64,000 nt of DNA from Streptomyces avermitilis MA-4680 = NBRC 14893 (GTDB taxonomy: Bacteria > Actinomycetota > Actinomycetes > Streptomycetales > Streptomycetaceae): contig NC_003155.5 in the NCBI RefSeq assembly GCF_000009765.2, forward strand, positions 6,510,001-6,574,000, in the 5' to 3' direction. A program made the translations under genes and the position numbers. The stretch's first letter is position 1; every line of letters starts with the position of its first letter. Below, piece by piece: positions 1 through 7,065 of this stretch. Below the pieces are notes generated by a model. The model saw only the letters and a list, made by a program, of their open reading frames with translations, had not been told where the DNA came from and ran no database searches.

Positions 1-377
1 CGGACATGGACGCGTACGGCCACGTCAACAACGCGGTCTTCCTCCGCTACCTGGAGGAAGCACGTATCGACTTCCTGTCTCCCCCCGGCAAGCAGTTCAA
101 GCAGGGGTCCGTGGTGGCGCGCCACGAGATCGACTACAAGCGGCAGCTGGTCCACCGGCGCGAGCCGGTGGACATCGAGCTGTGGATCACGGAGATCCGA
201 GCGGCGTCGTTCACGATCACCTATGAGGTCAAGGACGCGGATCAGCTCTACGTCCGGGCCGCGACGGTGGTCGTGCCGTTCGACTTCGAGGCGCAGCGGC
301 CGCGCCGGATCACCGCCGAGGAACGGGAGTTCCTGGAGGAGTACCGGGACGACGTGACCGAGACCGTCGCGGCATGA
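1..377 (+). CDS. acyl-CoA thioesterase, 4HBT hotdog fold (5' truncated)
   Basis: The reading frame is already open at base 3 and starts outside the window, so only the C-terminal part (about 124 residues) is present. The visible start DMDAYGHVNNAVFLRYLEEAR is the classic 4HBT active-site segment, with the catalytic Asp followed by GHVNN. The family hydrolyses acyl-CoA thioesters as hotdog dimers in the cytoplasm; substrate cannot be told from sequence. The remaining part carries the expected beta strands (VVARHEIDYKRQL, FTITYEV) and an acidic tail. The stop overlaps the next gene's ATG by four bases (ATGA), so the two are probably translationally coupled. Confidence 0.85.
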   Translation, partial: DMDAYGHVNNAVFLRYLEEARIDFLSPPGKQFKQGSVVARHEIDYKRQLVHRREPVDIELWITEIRAASFTITYEVKDADQLYVRAATVVVPFDFEAQRPRRITAEEREFLEEYRDDVTETVAA

Positions 378-1069
378 CCGTCCTGTACCTGGCCGACGAG
401 GGGGAGGCGGCGGACCTCGCCGCCTTCCTCGCCCGGCTGATCCACTACGACCGCGGGGCGGCGGTGCGGCTTCAGGCGTCCGGGACCGCGCTGGCGGTCT
501 TCGGACGGCCGCCGTCCTTCGACGTCCTCGCGATCCGGACGGCGCGGCTCGGCAAGCCGTACGAGGACGGCCTCGACGTCTCGCTCGATGTGACCGTCTC
601 GGCCGGTGAACTCCTGGAGTCCATCGACGAGTCGGCGGCCACGGCCGTCGTGCCCGCCGCGGTCACCGGGCCGCCGTGGGCCGGACTGCTCCCGCCCCGG
701 GGCGGCTGGCAGCCGGAGCCCGGACTGCCCGCGCCGGACGCGCTGCGGGCGACGGTGGCCGCCGCGGTGAGCGAATTCCGCTCCCGCACCCAGCAGTTGC
801 CGCCCGAAGGACGTACCCGGGCCGAACTCGACCGGATCGGGCGGGAGATCTGGTCCCGGACGCTGGGCGACACACGCCTCCCGGTGCGGGCCGCGCACGC
901 GGCTCAGTCGCTGGGTTTCCTACGCCCTGCACCGGGCGGCACGAGCACGCCCGACGAGGCGCCGCTCGGGCTTTTCTCGTCGGGCGCGTGGCTGCGGCTG
1001 CGTACGCCGTACGGATCGATCGCGGTCCGCAGGGCGGGCCTCGGCGCGCTGGACGTCAGCGTCCGCTGA
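374..1069 (+). CDS. conserved hypothetical protein, coupled to thioesterase
   Basis: A 231-residue soluble protein with no signal peptide or membrane segment that I do not recognise. It begins with an ATG overlapping the upstream stop (ATGA), the usual sign of co-expression with the thioesterase. Visible features are an N-terminal alpha/beta stretch ending near FGRPPSFDVLAIR, a central Pro/Gly-rich segment with WAGLLPPRGGW, and a C-terminal part ending in alternating hydrophobics (YGSIAVRRAGLGALDVSVR) that reads like beta strands. Codon use is that of its neighbours, so it is a real gene. A role beside the thioesterase is inferred from coupling only. Confidence 0.75.
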   Translation: MTVLYLADEGEAADLAAFLARLIHYDRGAAVRLQASGTALAVFGRPPSFDVLAIRTARLGKPYEDGLDVSLDVTVSAGELLESIDESAATAVVPAAVTGPPWAGLLPPRGGWQPEPGLPAPDALRATVAAAVSEFRSRTQQLPPEGRTRAELDRIGREIWSRTLGDTRLPVRAAHAAQSLGFLRPAPGGTSTPDEAPLGLFSSGAWLRLRTPYGSIAVRRAGLGALDVSVR

Positions 1070-1097
1070 CCAGGCCGCACCAGGAGCGGGCCGGGCG

Positions 1098-1502
1098 TCA
1101 GCTCTCCGTGTTCACCATCGAGGCCGCGGCGTACGTCAGGTAGTTCCACAGCGTGTGCTCGTGCTCCTCGGAGAGGCCGAGCTCGTCGACGGCGACCCGC
1201 ATGTGCTTGAGCCAGGCGTCGTGCGCGGCCCGGTCGACGGCGAAGGGGGCGTGGCGCATCCGCAGCCGGGGGTGGCCGCGCTGCTCGCTGTATGTCGTCG
1301 GGCCGCCCCAGTACTGGATCAGGAACAGCGTGAATCGCTCCTCGGCCGGACCCAGGTCCTCCTCGGGGTACATGGGCTTCAGCAGCGGGTCCCCGGCGAC
1401 GCCCTCGTAGAAACGGTGGACAAGACGCCGGAAGGTCTCCTCGCCGCCGACCTGCTCGTAGAAGGTCTGCTCCTGAAGCGTGCCGCGCCGAATCTCATTC
1501 AC
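1098..1502 (-). CDS. glbO: group II truncated haemoglobin (trHbO-like)
   Basis: A 134-residue 2-on-2 globin close to mycobacterial trHbO. The block YWGGPTTYSEQRGHPRLRMR is almost unchanged from that family. Expected haem-pocket residues are in place: Tyr B10 (Y32), Tyr CD1 (Y45 in MYPEEDL), proximal His F8 (H84) and Trp G8 (W97). The family binds O2 tightly and is linked to redox or NO handling. The GTG at 1502 is taken as start because FYEQVGG follows at normal distance. Convergent with the gene on its left, divergent from the methyltransferase on its right, so it is probably monocistronic. The gene symbol rests on family resemblance. Confidence 0.93.
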   Translation of the reverse strand: MNEIRRGTLQEQTFYEQVGGEETFRRLVHRFYEGVAGDPLLKPMYPEEDLGPAEERFTLFLIQYWGGPTTYSEQRGHPRLRMRHAPFAVDRAAHDAWLKHMRVAVDELGLSEEHEHTLWNYLTYAAASMVNTES

Positions 1503-1653
1503 CCGTCCATGGTCTCAGACGCGGTGACCGAGGACTGAAGGCTTAGGACCAGCGGTCTCAGGAGGGGAGAGGCGCACCCGGTCCGAGGCGCCGGTTCCGG
1601 ATCCGTCGGGTGTGGCGCTCGCCTCACGGCGTCTGCCGCAGCACAGTGGAGAC
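1503..1653. other. divergent intergenic region, haemoglobin / methyltransferase
   Basis: 151 bp separate the GTG of the haemoglobin gene from the ATG of the methyltransferase gene. It must hold both promoters. No palindrome longer than a few bases is evident. A GGAG-like purine run lies just before the ATG at 1654. Confidence 0.4.
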
Positions 1654-2634
1654 ATGAGCGCGCACGCACTCGACCACGACCTGGAGGCCCTCGCCGCGTC
1701 GGCGCGGGCGGTACTTCTGCGCGAGATCGACGCGAGCGGGGCCTGGGATGCCGATCCGCGGTGGCGGGAGGCGTTCGAGACGGTCCCGCGCCACCTCTTC
1801 GTGCCGTACTACTACGCGGGCGCCGTCGGCGGCTACGAGCGCCTGTGGCGCGACAGCCCCGACCCGCGCGCCCGGGAGCGCTGGGTGCGCGGCGCGTACG
1901 CCGACGCCCCGCTGGCGACCCGGGTGCGCGACGGGGAGCTGGTGTCCTCCAGCAGTCAGCCCTCCCTGATGGCGAAGATGCTCGTCGAGTTGGACGTGCG
2001 GGACGGGGACGCCGTCCTGGAGATCGGTGCCGGCACCGGGTACAACGCGGCCCTGCTCGCCCACCGGCTCGGCGACGAGCAGGTCACCACCGTCGACCTC
2101 GACGCCGAGATCACCGAGTCGGCGCGGCAGCACCTGGCCGCCGCCGGACACCACCCGGCGGTCGTCACCGGCGACGGCGCGCGGGGAGTGCCCGCCCGCG
2201 CCCCCTTCGACCGGATCATCGCCACCTGCACGCTGACGTCGATCCCGCGCCCCTGGCTCGCCCAGTGCGTTCCCGGAGCCCGCATCCTGGCGCCGTTCGC
2301 GACCGGTCTGATCGCCCTGCGGGTACGGGACGCCGGGTACGCCACCGGGCACTTCCTGCACACGCCCGCCTACTTCGTACCGCTGCGCGGTGTCGTACGG
2401 CCCGAGCAGGAGCCCCCGAACCTGGGCGGGCTGCCGCGCCGGGCCAGGGGCCACGAGCTGTTCCGGTTCCTGCTGACCCTGACCGCCGGCCGCCTCGACC
2501 CGCAGGAGGCGTACACCCTGTGGGAGCGCGAGGGGCAGCCGGGGCGCGAGCGGTACGGGGTCACGGTCGGCGACGGGCGCTCCTGGGCCTGGCTGGACGA
2601 CCCCGAAGGGCCGTACACCTGGCCACTGCCGTGA
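1654..2634 (+). CDS. SAM-dependent methyltransferase, PCMT-like
   Basis: 326 residues starting at the second in-frame ATG, which has a TGGAGA ribosome site, rather than at the GTG at 1612. Motif I is clear (AVLEIGAGTGYNAALLA, near residues 120-136) and is followed by an acidic residue of motif II (VDLDAE). The segment ISSSSQPSLM-type (SSSSQPSLMAKML) before motif I resembles the protein-L-isoaspartate methyltransferase substrate loop. The N-terminus (RHLFVPYYY) also fits that family. The protein is about 100 residues longer than classical PCMT, with a C-terminal domain ending WAWLDDPEGPYTWPLP. Streptomyces carry several such proteins, some linked to peptide modification; nothing here shows a peptide precursor. 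The substrate is unknown. Confidence 0.85.
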   Translation: MSAHALDHDLEALAASARAVLLREIDASGAWDADPRWREAFETVPRHLFVPYYYAGAVGGYERLWRDSPDPRARERWVRGAYADAPLATRVRDGELVSSSSQPSLMAKMLVELDVRDGDAVLEIGAGTGYNAALLAHRLGDEQVTTVDLDAEITESARQHLAAAGHHPAVVTGDGARGVPARAPFDRIIATCTLTSIPRPWLAQCVPGARILAPFATGLIALRVRDAGYATGHFLHTPAYFVPLRGVVRPEQEPPNLGGLPRRARGHELFRFLLTLTAGRLDPQEAYTLWEREGQPGRERYGVTVGDGRSWAWLDDPEGPYTWPLP

Positions 2635-2667
2635 ATTCCGTACGCCTGCGCGGACGAATGCCGCCGC

Positions 2668-4113
2668 TCAGCCCCGGCGAATCGTGATCGTCGTCCACGC
2701 CCCGACGTGCACCCGGTCCCCGTCCTGGAGCGGGATCGGCACGAAGGGCTGAATCGGTTCCTCGGCGCCGTTGACCGTGGTCCCGTTGGTGGAGTTCTGG
2801 TCGACGACCGCCCAGGAGCCGTCCGGCTGCTGGACCAGGACCGCGTGCTGGTGCGAGACGCCCGGGTCCTCCGGCGGCACCGACAGGTCGATGTCGGGGG
2901 TGTCGCCGGTGGAGTGACGGCGGCGGCCGATGCTGATCTGGTTGCCGGTGAGCGTGCGCTGCTGCTCCGGCGAGTACGCGGGCAGGTTCAGGCCCGCCGC
3001 CTCGGGGCCCGAGCGCTGCATCATCGCCATGAAGTAGTCACGGTCGGGGCCGATCGTCGCGCTCCAGGTCAGCGGCTGCTGCTGGTAGCCGGGGCCGGGG
3101 GGCGCCTGGGTGGAGCCGGGCTGCGGGTAGCCGTAGCCGCCGCCCTGAGCACCGCCGGGGCCACCAGGGGAGGACGACGACGGCGGGGAGATCACCCAGT
3201 CGTCGTCACCGCCGCCGAAGGACGGGCCGCCGGGCTGCCGGGGTACGGGCGGTTGCCCGGTCTCCTGCGGGAACGCGGGCGGAGCGGGCGGACCCGGCCG
3301 CTGGAACACGGGCGGCGGTCCGGCCTGCTGGAACGACGGCGGGGCACCGGGACCACCGGTGCTCTCAGGCCCACCGGGCGCACCCGGCCCACCGGGCGCA
3401 CCCGGCCCACCGGGCGCACCCGGCCCACCGGGCCCGGGCGGCGGCGGGACGGGACGAGACGGGTCGCCGCCAAAAGCGGACGGACGCGAGGAATCCCCAC
3501 CGAAAGCGGAAGGACGTGATGAATCGCCACCGTAGCCGGGAGGGCGCGACGGGTCACCGCCGAAGCCGGGCTGGCGCGAGGGGTCGCCGCCGAAGCCGGG
3601 CCGGCCGGACGGGCCCGAGGGGTCACCGCCGTACGGCGGGCCCGGCGGGATCGGCTCCGCGGGCCGGTTCATCTGCGACGGGCGCGAGCTCTGGTACTCG
3701 TACGGGTCCCCGCCGGGCCCGGTCGGCTGCCCGGGGCCGCCCTGCTGGAAGCGCGGCGCGGGATTGGGCGTCGACGGACGGGGGGCCGCCGGCGTGTACG
3801 AGGTGGCCGTGTTGGTGAGGAAGTTCCACCGGCACTCCTCGCAGAACGGCGCACCGCCCTCACGGGGCGTGCGGCACTGCGGGCACAGCTCCGGCTCGGG
3901 CCCCGAGGACAGGTGCGGGCGCCCCCCGGGCTGACCCCCGGGCTGGCCTCCCGCGCCCGGAGGCGGCGGAGGCGAGCCGGGCGGCGGATAGCCGTATCCG
4001 GAAGCCGGCGGTGGTGGCGGAGGCGGCGGGGGCACGGCACCTGCCATGCGGTGACCGCAGATCTCGCACCAGTCGTCGGAACCCGACTGGTGTCCGTTCG
4101 GGCAGGTCGGCAT
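2668..4113 (-). CDS. FHA-domain phosphothreonine reader with zinc ribbons and Pro/Gly linker
   Basis: 481 residues. The start is the ATG at 4113 (AAGGGGGAAG upstream), not the upstream in-frame codon at 4164. The N-terminus holds a short zinc ribbon (CPNGH...CEICG), then poly-Pro, a second ribbon (CPQC...CEEC), and a roughly 250-residue linker of GGDPSRP-like and GAPGGP-like repeats. The C-terminal ~95 residues are an FHA domain with the diagnostic SIGRR, VSHQHA and NSTNGTTVNG segments. FHA domains bind phosphothreonine. The gene lies at the distal end of a block with a PknG-type kinase and a PP2C phosphatase, so it probably reads that kinase's output, in the way GarA is the target of mycobacterial PknG. 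The partner is inferred. Confidence 0.9.
   Translation of the reverse strand: MPTCPNGHQSGSDDWCEICGHRMAGAVPPPPPPPPPASGYGYPPPGSPPPPPGAGGQPGGQPGGRPHLSSGPEPELCPQCRTPREGGAPFCEECRWNFLTNTATSYTPAAPRPSTPNPAPRFQQGGPGQPTGPGGDPYEYQSSRPSQMNRPAEPIPPGPPYGGDPSGPSGRPGFGGDPSRQPGFGGDPSRPPGYGGDSSRPSAFGGDSSRPSAFGGDPSRPVPPPPGPGGPGAPGGPGAPGGPGAPGGPESTGGPGAPPSFQQAGPPPVFQRPGPPAPPAFPQETGQPPVPRQPGGPSFGGGDDDWVISPPSSSSPGGPGGAQGGGYGYPQPGSTQAPPGPGYQQQPLTWSATIGPDRDYFMAMMQRSGPEAAGLNLPAYSPEQQRTLTGNQISIGRRRHSTGDTPDIDLSVPPEDPGVSHQHAVLVQQPDGSWAVVDQNSTNGTTVNGAEEPIQPFVPIPLQDGDRVHVGAWTTITIRRG
3370..3441. repeat. 18-bp tandem repeat encoding Gly-Ala-Pro-Gly-Gly-Pro
   Basis: Three identical 18-bp units (3370-3387, 3388-3405, 3406-3423) plus a partial fourth (to 3441) lie in frame in the FHA gene. 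On the minus strand they encode a collagen-like GAPGGP hexapeptide. The identity at synonymous positions points to recent slippage or unequal exchange, so copy number may vary between strains. Confidence 0.9.
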
Positions 4114-4218
4114 GTCGGCGCTTCCCCCTTTCCTGTTCCGGCCGTTATGGCCGGGTTTCTCCAACCCCTCGGGATGGCCCCAGGGGGTCGGGCTCGCTGC
4201 TGTCAGTGTCCCTCTAGG

Positions 4219-5565
4219 TCACTTCTTTACACGAACAGTCTTTGTGGACCGTGTTTCGAGGGTCATTTCGTCGGCCTCTTCCACCTTGGCCTTCAATCGC
4301 ACAGTACCTGCCGCGGCATCGACCACGTCCACCACCTTCGCAAGCAGTTTCGCAGTATCCGTGTTCCCCGACGCACTGGCGAGTTGGACGGCCCGGCCCA
4401 GTTTGGCCGTTGCTCCGTCGACATCTCCCGATTTGCGGGCGTCCAAACCCTGCTGGATGACTTGCGCCAGTTCGGCCTGACCTGTGTAGTGCGCTACCTG
4501 GGGGTTGATCGACGTGGACGCCTCCATGTCGTCGGTCCAGACCGCCCGTACGAGCCCTTGCGCGCCGAGGTTCTGGGTGCTGCCGTCGCTCTGTGGGACG
4601 ACCAGGGAGATCCGGCCGGCCAGCATCTCCTGGCCGAGGCCGGCGGCGGGCACCTCCACGCACACGTGGTAGTCGCGGGACTCGTCGCCCCAGGAGCCGG
4701 TGGGGTAGTCCCCGGCGCGCGGGCCCGCCTCGGTGCGACGGTCGGTCAACTCCTCGACCGTGGGGGCCACTTGCTTCACGAACTTGATGGCCGTGCCGAC
4801 GGGTGTCCACAGCCGCAGCGCGACGTCCGCGACCTCCTTGCCCATGGCTGTTTCCATCATCCGCGTGAAGTCCTCGGACAGGGCGGCCGGGTCGGCGACG
4901 ATGTCGGCGGTGCCGAGCAGCGCGGACGCGATCCCGGTGACCTCCTTGACCTCCCAGTCGGTGCCGACTCCACGCGCGTCACAGGTGAAACGTCCGGCAC
5001 AGGCATCGAGTGCGGCCCTGAGGTCCTGGGGCGACTCGTGTTCGTTGCGGCCGTCGGTGAGCAGGATGCCGTGCCGTATCGACACGTCCGCCGAGGACAG
5101 CAGCCGGTCGGCGAGGCGCAGCCAGGTGCCGATCGCGGTGCCGCCCCCCGCGCTCAGCTTGCGCAGCGCCTGCTTGGCCTGGTCGCGGGTGCGCGCGTCG
5201 GCGACGGCGAGGCGTCCGCCGCCGGGGTAGACCTCCTTGGCCACATGGGTGCCGCCGATCACCGCGAAGTGCACGCCGTCCCGCAGGGTGTCGATGGCCG
5301 CGGCCGTCGCGTCACGGGCGTTGCGCATCTTGGTCGGCGGGTAGTCCATCGAGCCCGAACAGTCGACCATGACGGCCACGGCCGCGTCCGGGGCAGCTCC
5401 CGACGCGTACGGACGGGGAGCGGCCACCGCGCTCTTGGTCGTGCCGCCGCCGGTCGCTGTCACCGTGACGATGGCGTTGACCTCGCGGCCGCCCTCCGGC
5501 AGGTACTCGTTCTGATAGACGTCCACCGAGAACTGCGGCGCGTTCGACTTCGAGAAATTGGCCAT
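4219..5565 (-). CDS. von Willebrand factor A domain protein
   Basis: 448 residues from the ATG at 5565, chosen because MANFSKSN begins the conserved part. An ATG at 5595 is also in frame, but only the 5565 start leaves the GAGGGGGAT purine run as leader. The VWA domain begins near residue 60. Its MIDAS motif D68-C-S70-G-S72 is intact, and further conserved Thr/Asp residues follow in ILLTDGRNEH. The C-terminal ~60 residues (LAQVIQQGLDARKSGDVDGATAKLGRAVQL) look like a helical TPR-like hairpin. No signal peptide or membrane segment, so it is cytoplasmic. Such proteins bridge partners through a metal ion. In this block it sits between the phosphatase and the FHA protein. Confidence 0.9.
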   Translation of the reverse strand: MANFSKSNAPQFSVDVYQNEYLPEGGREVNAIVTVTATGGGTTKSAVAAPRPYASGAAPDAAVAVMVDCSGSMDYPPTKMRNARDATAAAIDTLRDGVHFAVIGGTHVAKEVYPGGGRLAVADARTRDQAKQALRKLSAGGGTAIGTWLRLADRLLSSADVSIRHGILLTDGRNEHESPQDLRAALDACAGRFTCDARGVGTDWEVKEVTGIASALLGTADIVADPAALSEDFTRMMETAMGKEVADVALRLWTPVGTAIKFVKQVAPTVEELTDRRTEAGPRAGDYPTGSWGDESRDYHVCVEVPAAGLGQEMLAGRISLVVPQSDGSTQNLGAQGLVRAVWTDDMEASTSINPQVAHYTGQAELAQVIQQGLDARKSGDVDGATAKLGRAVQLASASGNTDTAKLLAKVVDVVDAAAGTVRLKAKVEEADEMTLETRSTKTVRVKK

Positions 5566-5702
5566 GCCTTCTCTGATCCCCCTCAAGAACCCCATCGCTG
5601 TGAGGTGATGACTGGTGGCGGACCGGTCCCCTCCGGTCCTGGGGTCGACCCCCGTCGCTCCCCGAGCCGGCCCCCGCCGGCCGGGAAAGCACCGTCGCGG
5701 CC

Positions 5703-5736
5703 CCTCAGGCGGATCCGTCCCTCAGGCGGATCCTGC
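5703..5736. repeat. 17-bp tandem duplication across the PP2C stop codon
   Basis: Two 17-bp units (5703-5719 and 5720-5736) share CCTCAGGCGGATCC. The phosphatase stop codon (complement of 5722-5724) lies in one copy and its duplicate, out of frame, in the other. Confidence 0.85.
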
Positions 5737-7062
5737 CCCCTGCGGCGGGGCCGGGAACGGGAGGACGGCCACTGTTACGTTGTCGTGGCCCCCGCCGTCC
5801 AGGGCGTGGCCCACAAGCACCTGGGCGCTGTGCAGCGGCCTCAGCGCGGCGTCGAGGGGCACGATCTCCGCCATCTCCTCGGCGGCCTCCGCGTAGTTCC
5901 ACAGCCCGTCGGTGCACACCACCACCACGCCCGGCCGGTCCGGCTTGAAGGAAGCGGTGTGCGGCTCCAGTTCGTACGCGTCCGCGCCGAGCCAGCCCGT
6001 GATGGCGTGGGCGCGCTCGTCCGCGTACGCCTCCGCCTCGCTCATCAGACCGGCGGCGACCATCTGCGCGGCCCACGAGTCGTCCTCGGTGAGCCGGACC
6101 GGCGGGAGCGCCCGGTCCACCGGGATCCAGTACACGCGGCTGTCGCCGACCCAGCCGACGACCAGCAGACTCGTGGTGACGACGGCGCCGACGAGCGTGC
6201 AGGCGGGCGCGTTCTGGTGCGGGGAGTGCTCCTGGGCCGTCTCCGGTTCCGTGGCCAGGGAGTTGACGGCGTGCGACGCGGCGATGATCGCCTCGTGCAT
6301 GGCCTGCTGCGGATGGGTGCCGCGGGGCAGGGCGGCCAGCAGCGACTCGCCCGCGGCGCGGGAGGCGGCGAGGGACGCCTCGTCGGGGCGGGTCGCCGAG
6401 GAGACCCCGTCGCAGACGACCGCCACGACGGCGGGGGAGCCGTCGGGCAGGGCGGTCGAGGAGACCGCGAACGCGTCCTCGTTGCGGTGGTGGCGCAGGC
6501 CGCGGTCGCTGACGGCGGCGACCGCGTCCAACTCCTGCTCCATGTGGTCGCGTTCGCGTGGCTGTGCGTGGCCGCAGTTCTCGCAGTAGCCGTCGCTGTC
6601 GACATGGCCCGCGCGGCAGGCCACGCAGAGCTTGGTGCCGGCCGGGGGAGTGGGCAAGTCGGCCGTCCGTGGGTCGGCGGCAGGGCGGGGCGCTGCCAGT
6701 GGATAGTCGTCGGGCTCGGCGGGCCGGTCGAACCGTACCCCCGTCGAACCGCTCATGGCGGGTTTCCCGGCGGGCAGTTCGGAGCCGCCGGAGTCCGTGC
6801 CCGGCAGGTCGGTGGGCAGATGCACCGCGGCAGGCGCGTGGGAGCCGTCCACCTCGGGAGCGATGGGCCAGTCCACGGACGCGACCTGTGAAGGGGGCCG
6901 CGGCGTCGCGCCGTTCATGGTGAGCGTGGGCGTGTCCTGCGGCGGCACGGGCACCGCCGAGAGGTCGTACCCGCACGCACCGCAGAAACGGTCACCGGAC
7001 TCGAGGGGCTCCGCGCAACTGGGGCACCTCGAAAGAGCCGTCGGCTGAGGCATCTGCGACAT
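5722..7062 (-). CDS. PP2C-family Ser/Thr protein phosphatase with zinc ribbon
   Basis: 446 residues. The ATG at 7062 follows the kinase stop (7066-7068) at once, so the two are translationally coupled. A TTG at 7065 is a less likely start. The N-terminus has a CPSC...CGACG zinc ribbon, and a second (CVAC...CENCG) lies near residue 150, before the catalytic domain. PP2C motifs are in order: SDRGLRHHRNEDAF, VVCDGVSS, GWVGDSRVYW, VVCTDGLWN and GGHDNVTVAV, which supply the metal-binding aspartates. No membrane segment. Placement directly after a PknG-type kinase suggests that it reverses that kinase's phosphorylation. The double zinc ribbon echoes the FHA and kinase proteins of the same block. 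Confidence 0.93.
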   Translation of the reverse strand: MSQMPQPTALSRCPSCAEPLESGDRFCGACGYDLSAVPVPPQDTPTLTMNGATPRPPSQVASVDWPIAPEVDGSHAPAAVHLPTDLPGTDSGGSELPAGKPAMSGSTGVRFDRPAEPDDYPLAAPRPAADPRTADLPTPPAGTKLCVACRAGHVDSDGYCENCGHAQPRERDHMEQELDAVAAVSDRGLRHHRNEDAFAVSSTALPDGSPAVVAVVCDGVSSATRPDEASLAASRAAGESLLAALPRGTHPQQAMHEAIIAASHAVNSLATEPETAQEHSPHQNAPACTLVGAVVTTSLLVVGWVGDSRVYWIPVDRALPPVRLTEDDSWAAQMVAAGLMSEAEAYADERAHAITGWLGADAYELEPHTASFKPDRPGVVVVCTDGLWNYAEAAEEMAEIVPLDAALRPLHSAQVLVGHALDGGGHDNVTVAVLPFPAPPQGAGSA

Positions 7063-7065
7063 CAA

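Noticed and set aside
3370..3441. 18-bp repeats considered as CRISPR or regulatory iterons
   Set aside because: No spacers, in frame, encode GAPGGP; protein low-complexity linker.
3913..6891. Plus-strand open frame of 992 codons
   Set aside because: Entirely antisense to the FHA, VWA and PP2C genes, which have clear domains. High GC leaves antisense frames open; composition is Arg/Gly/Val-rich without domains.
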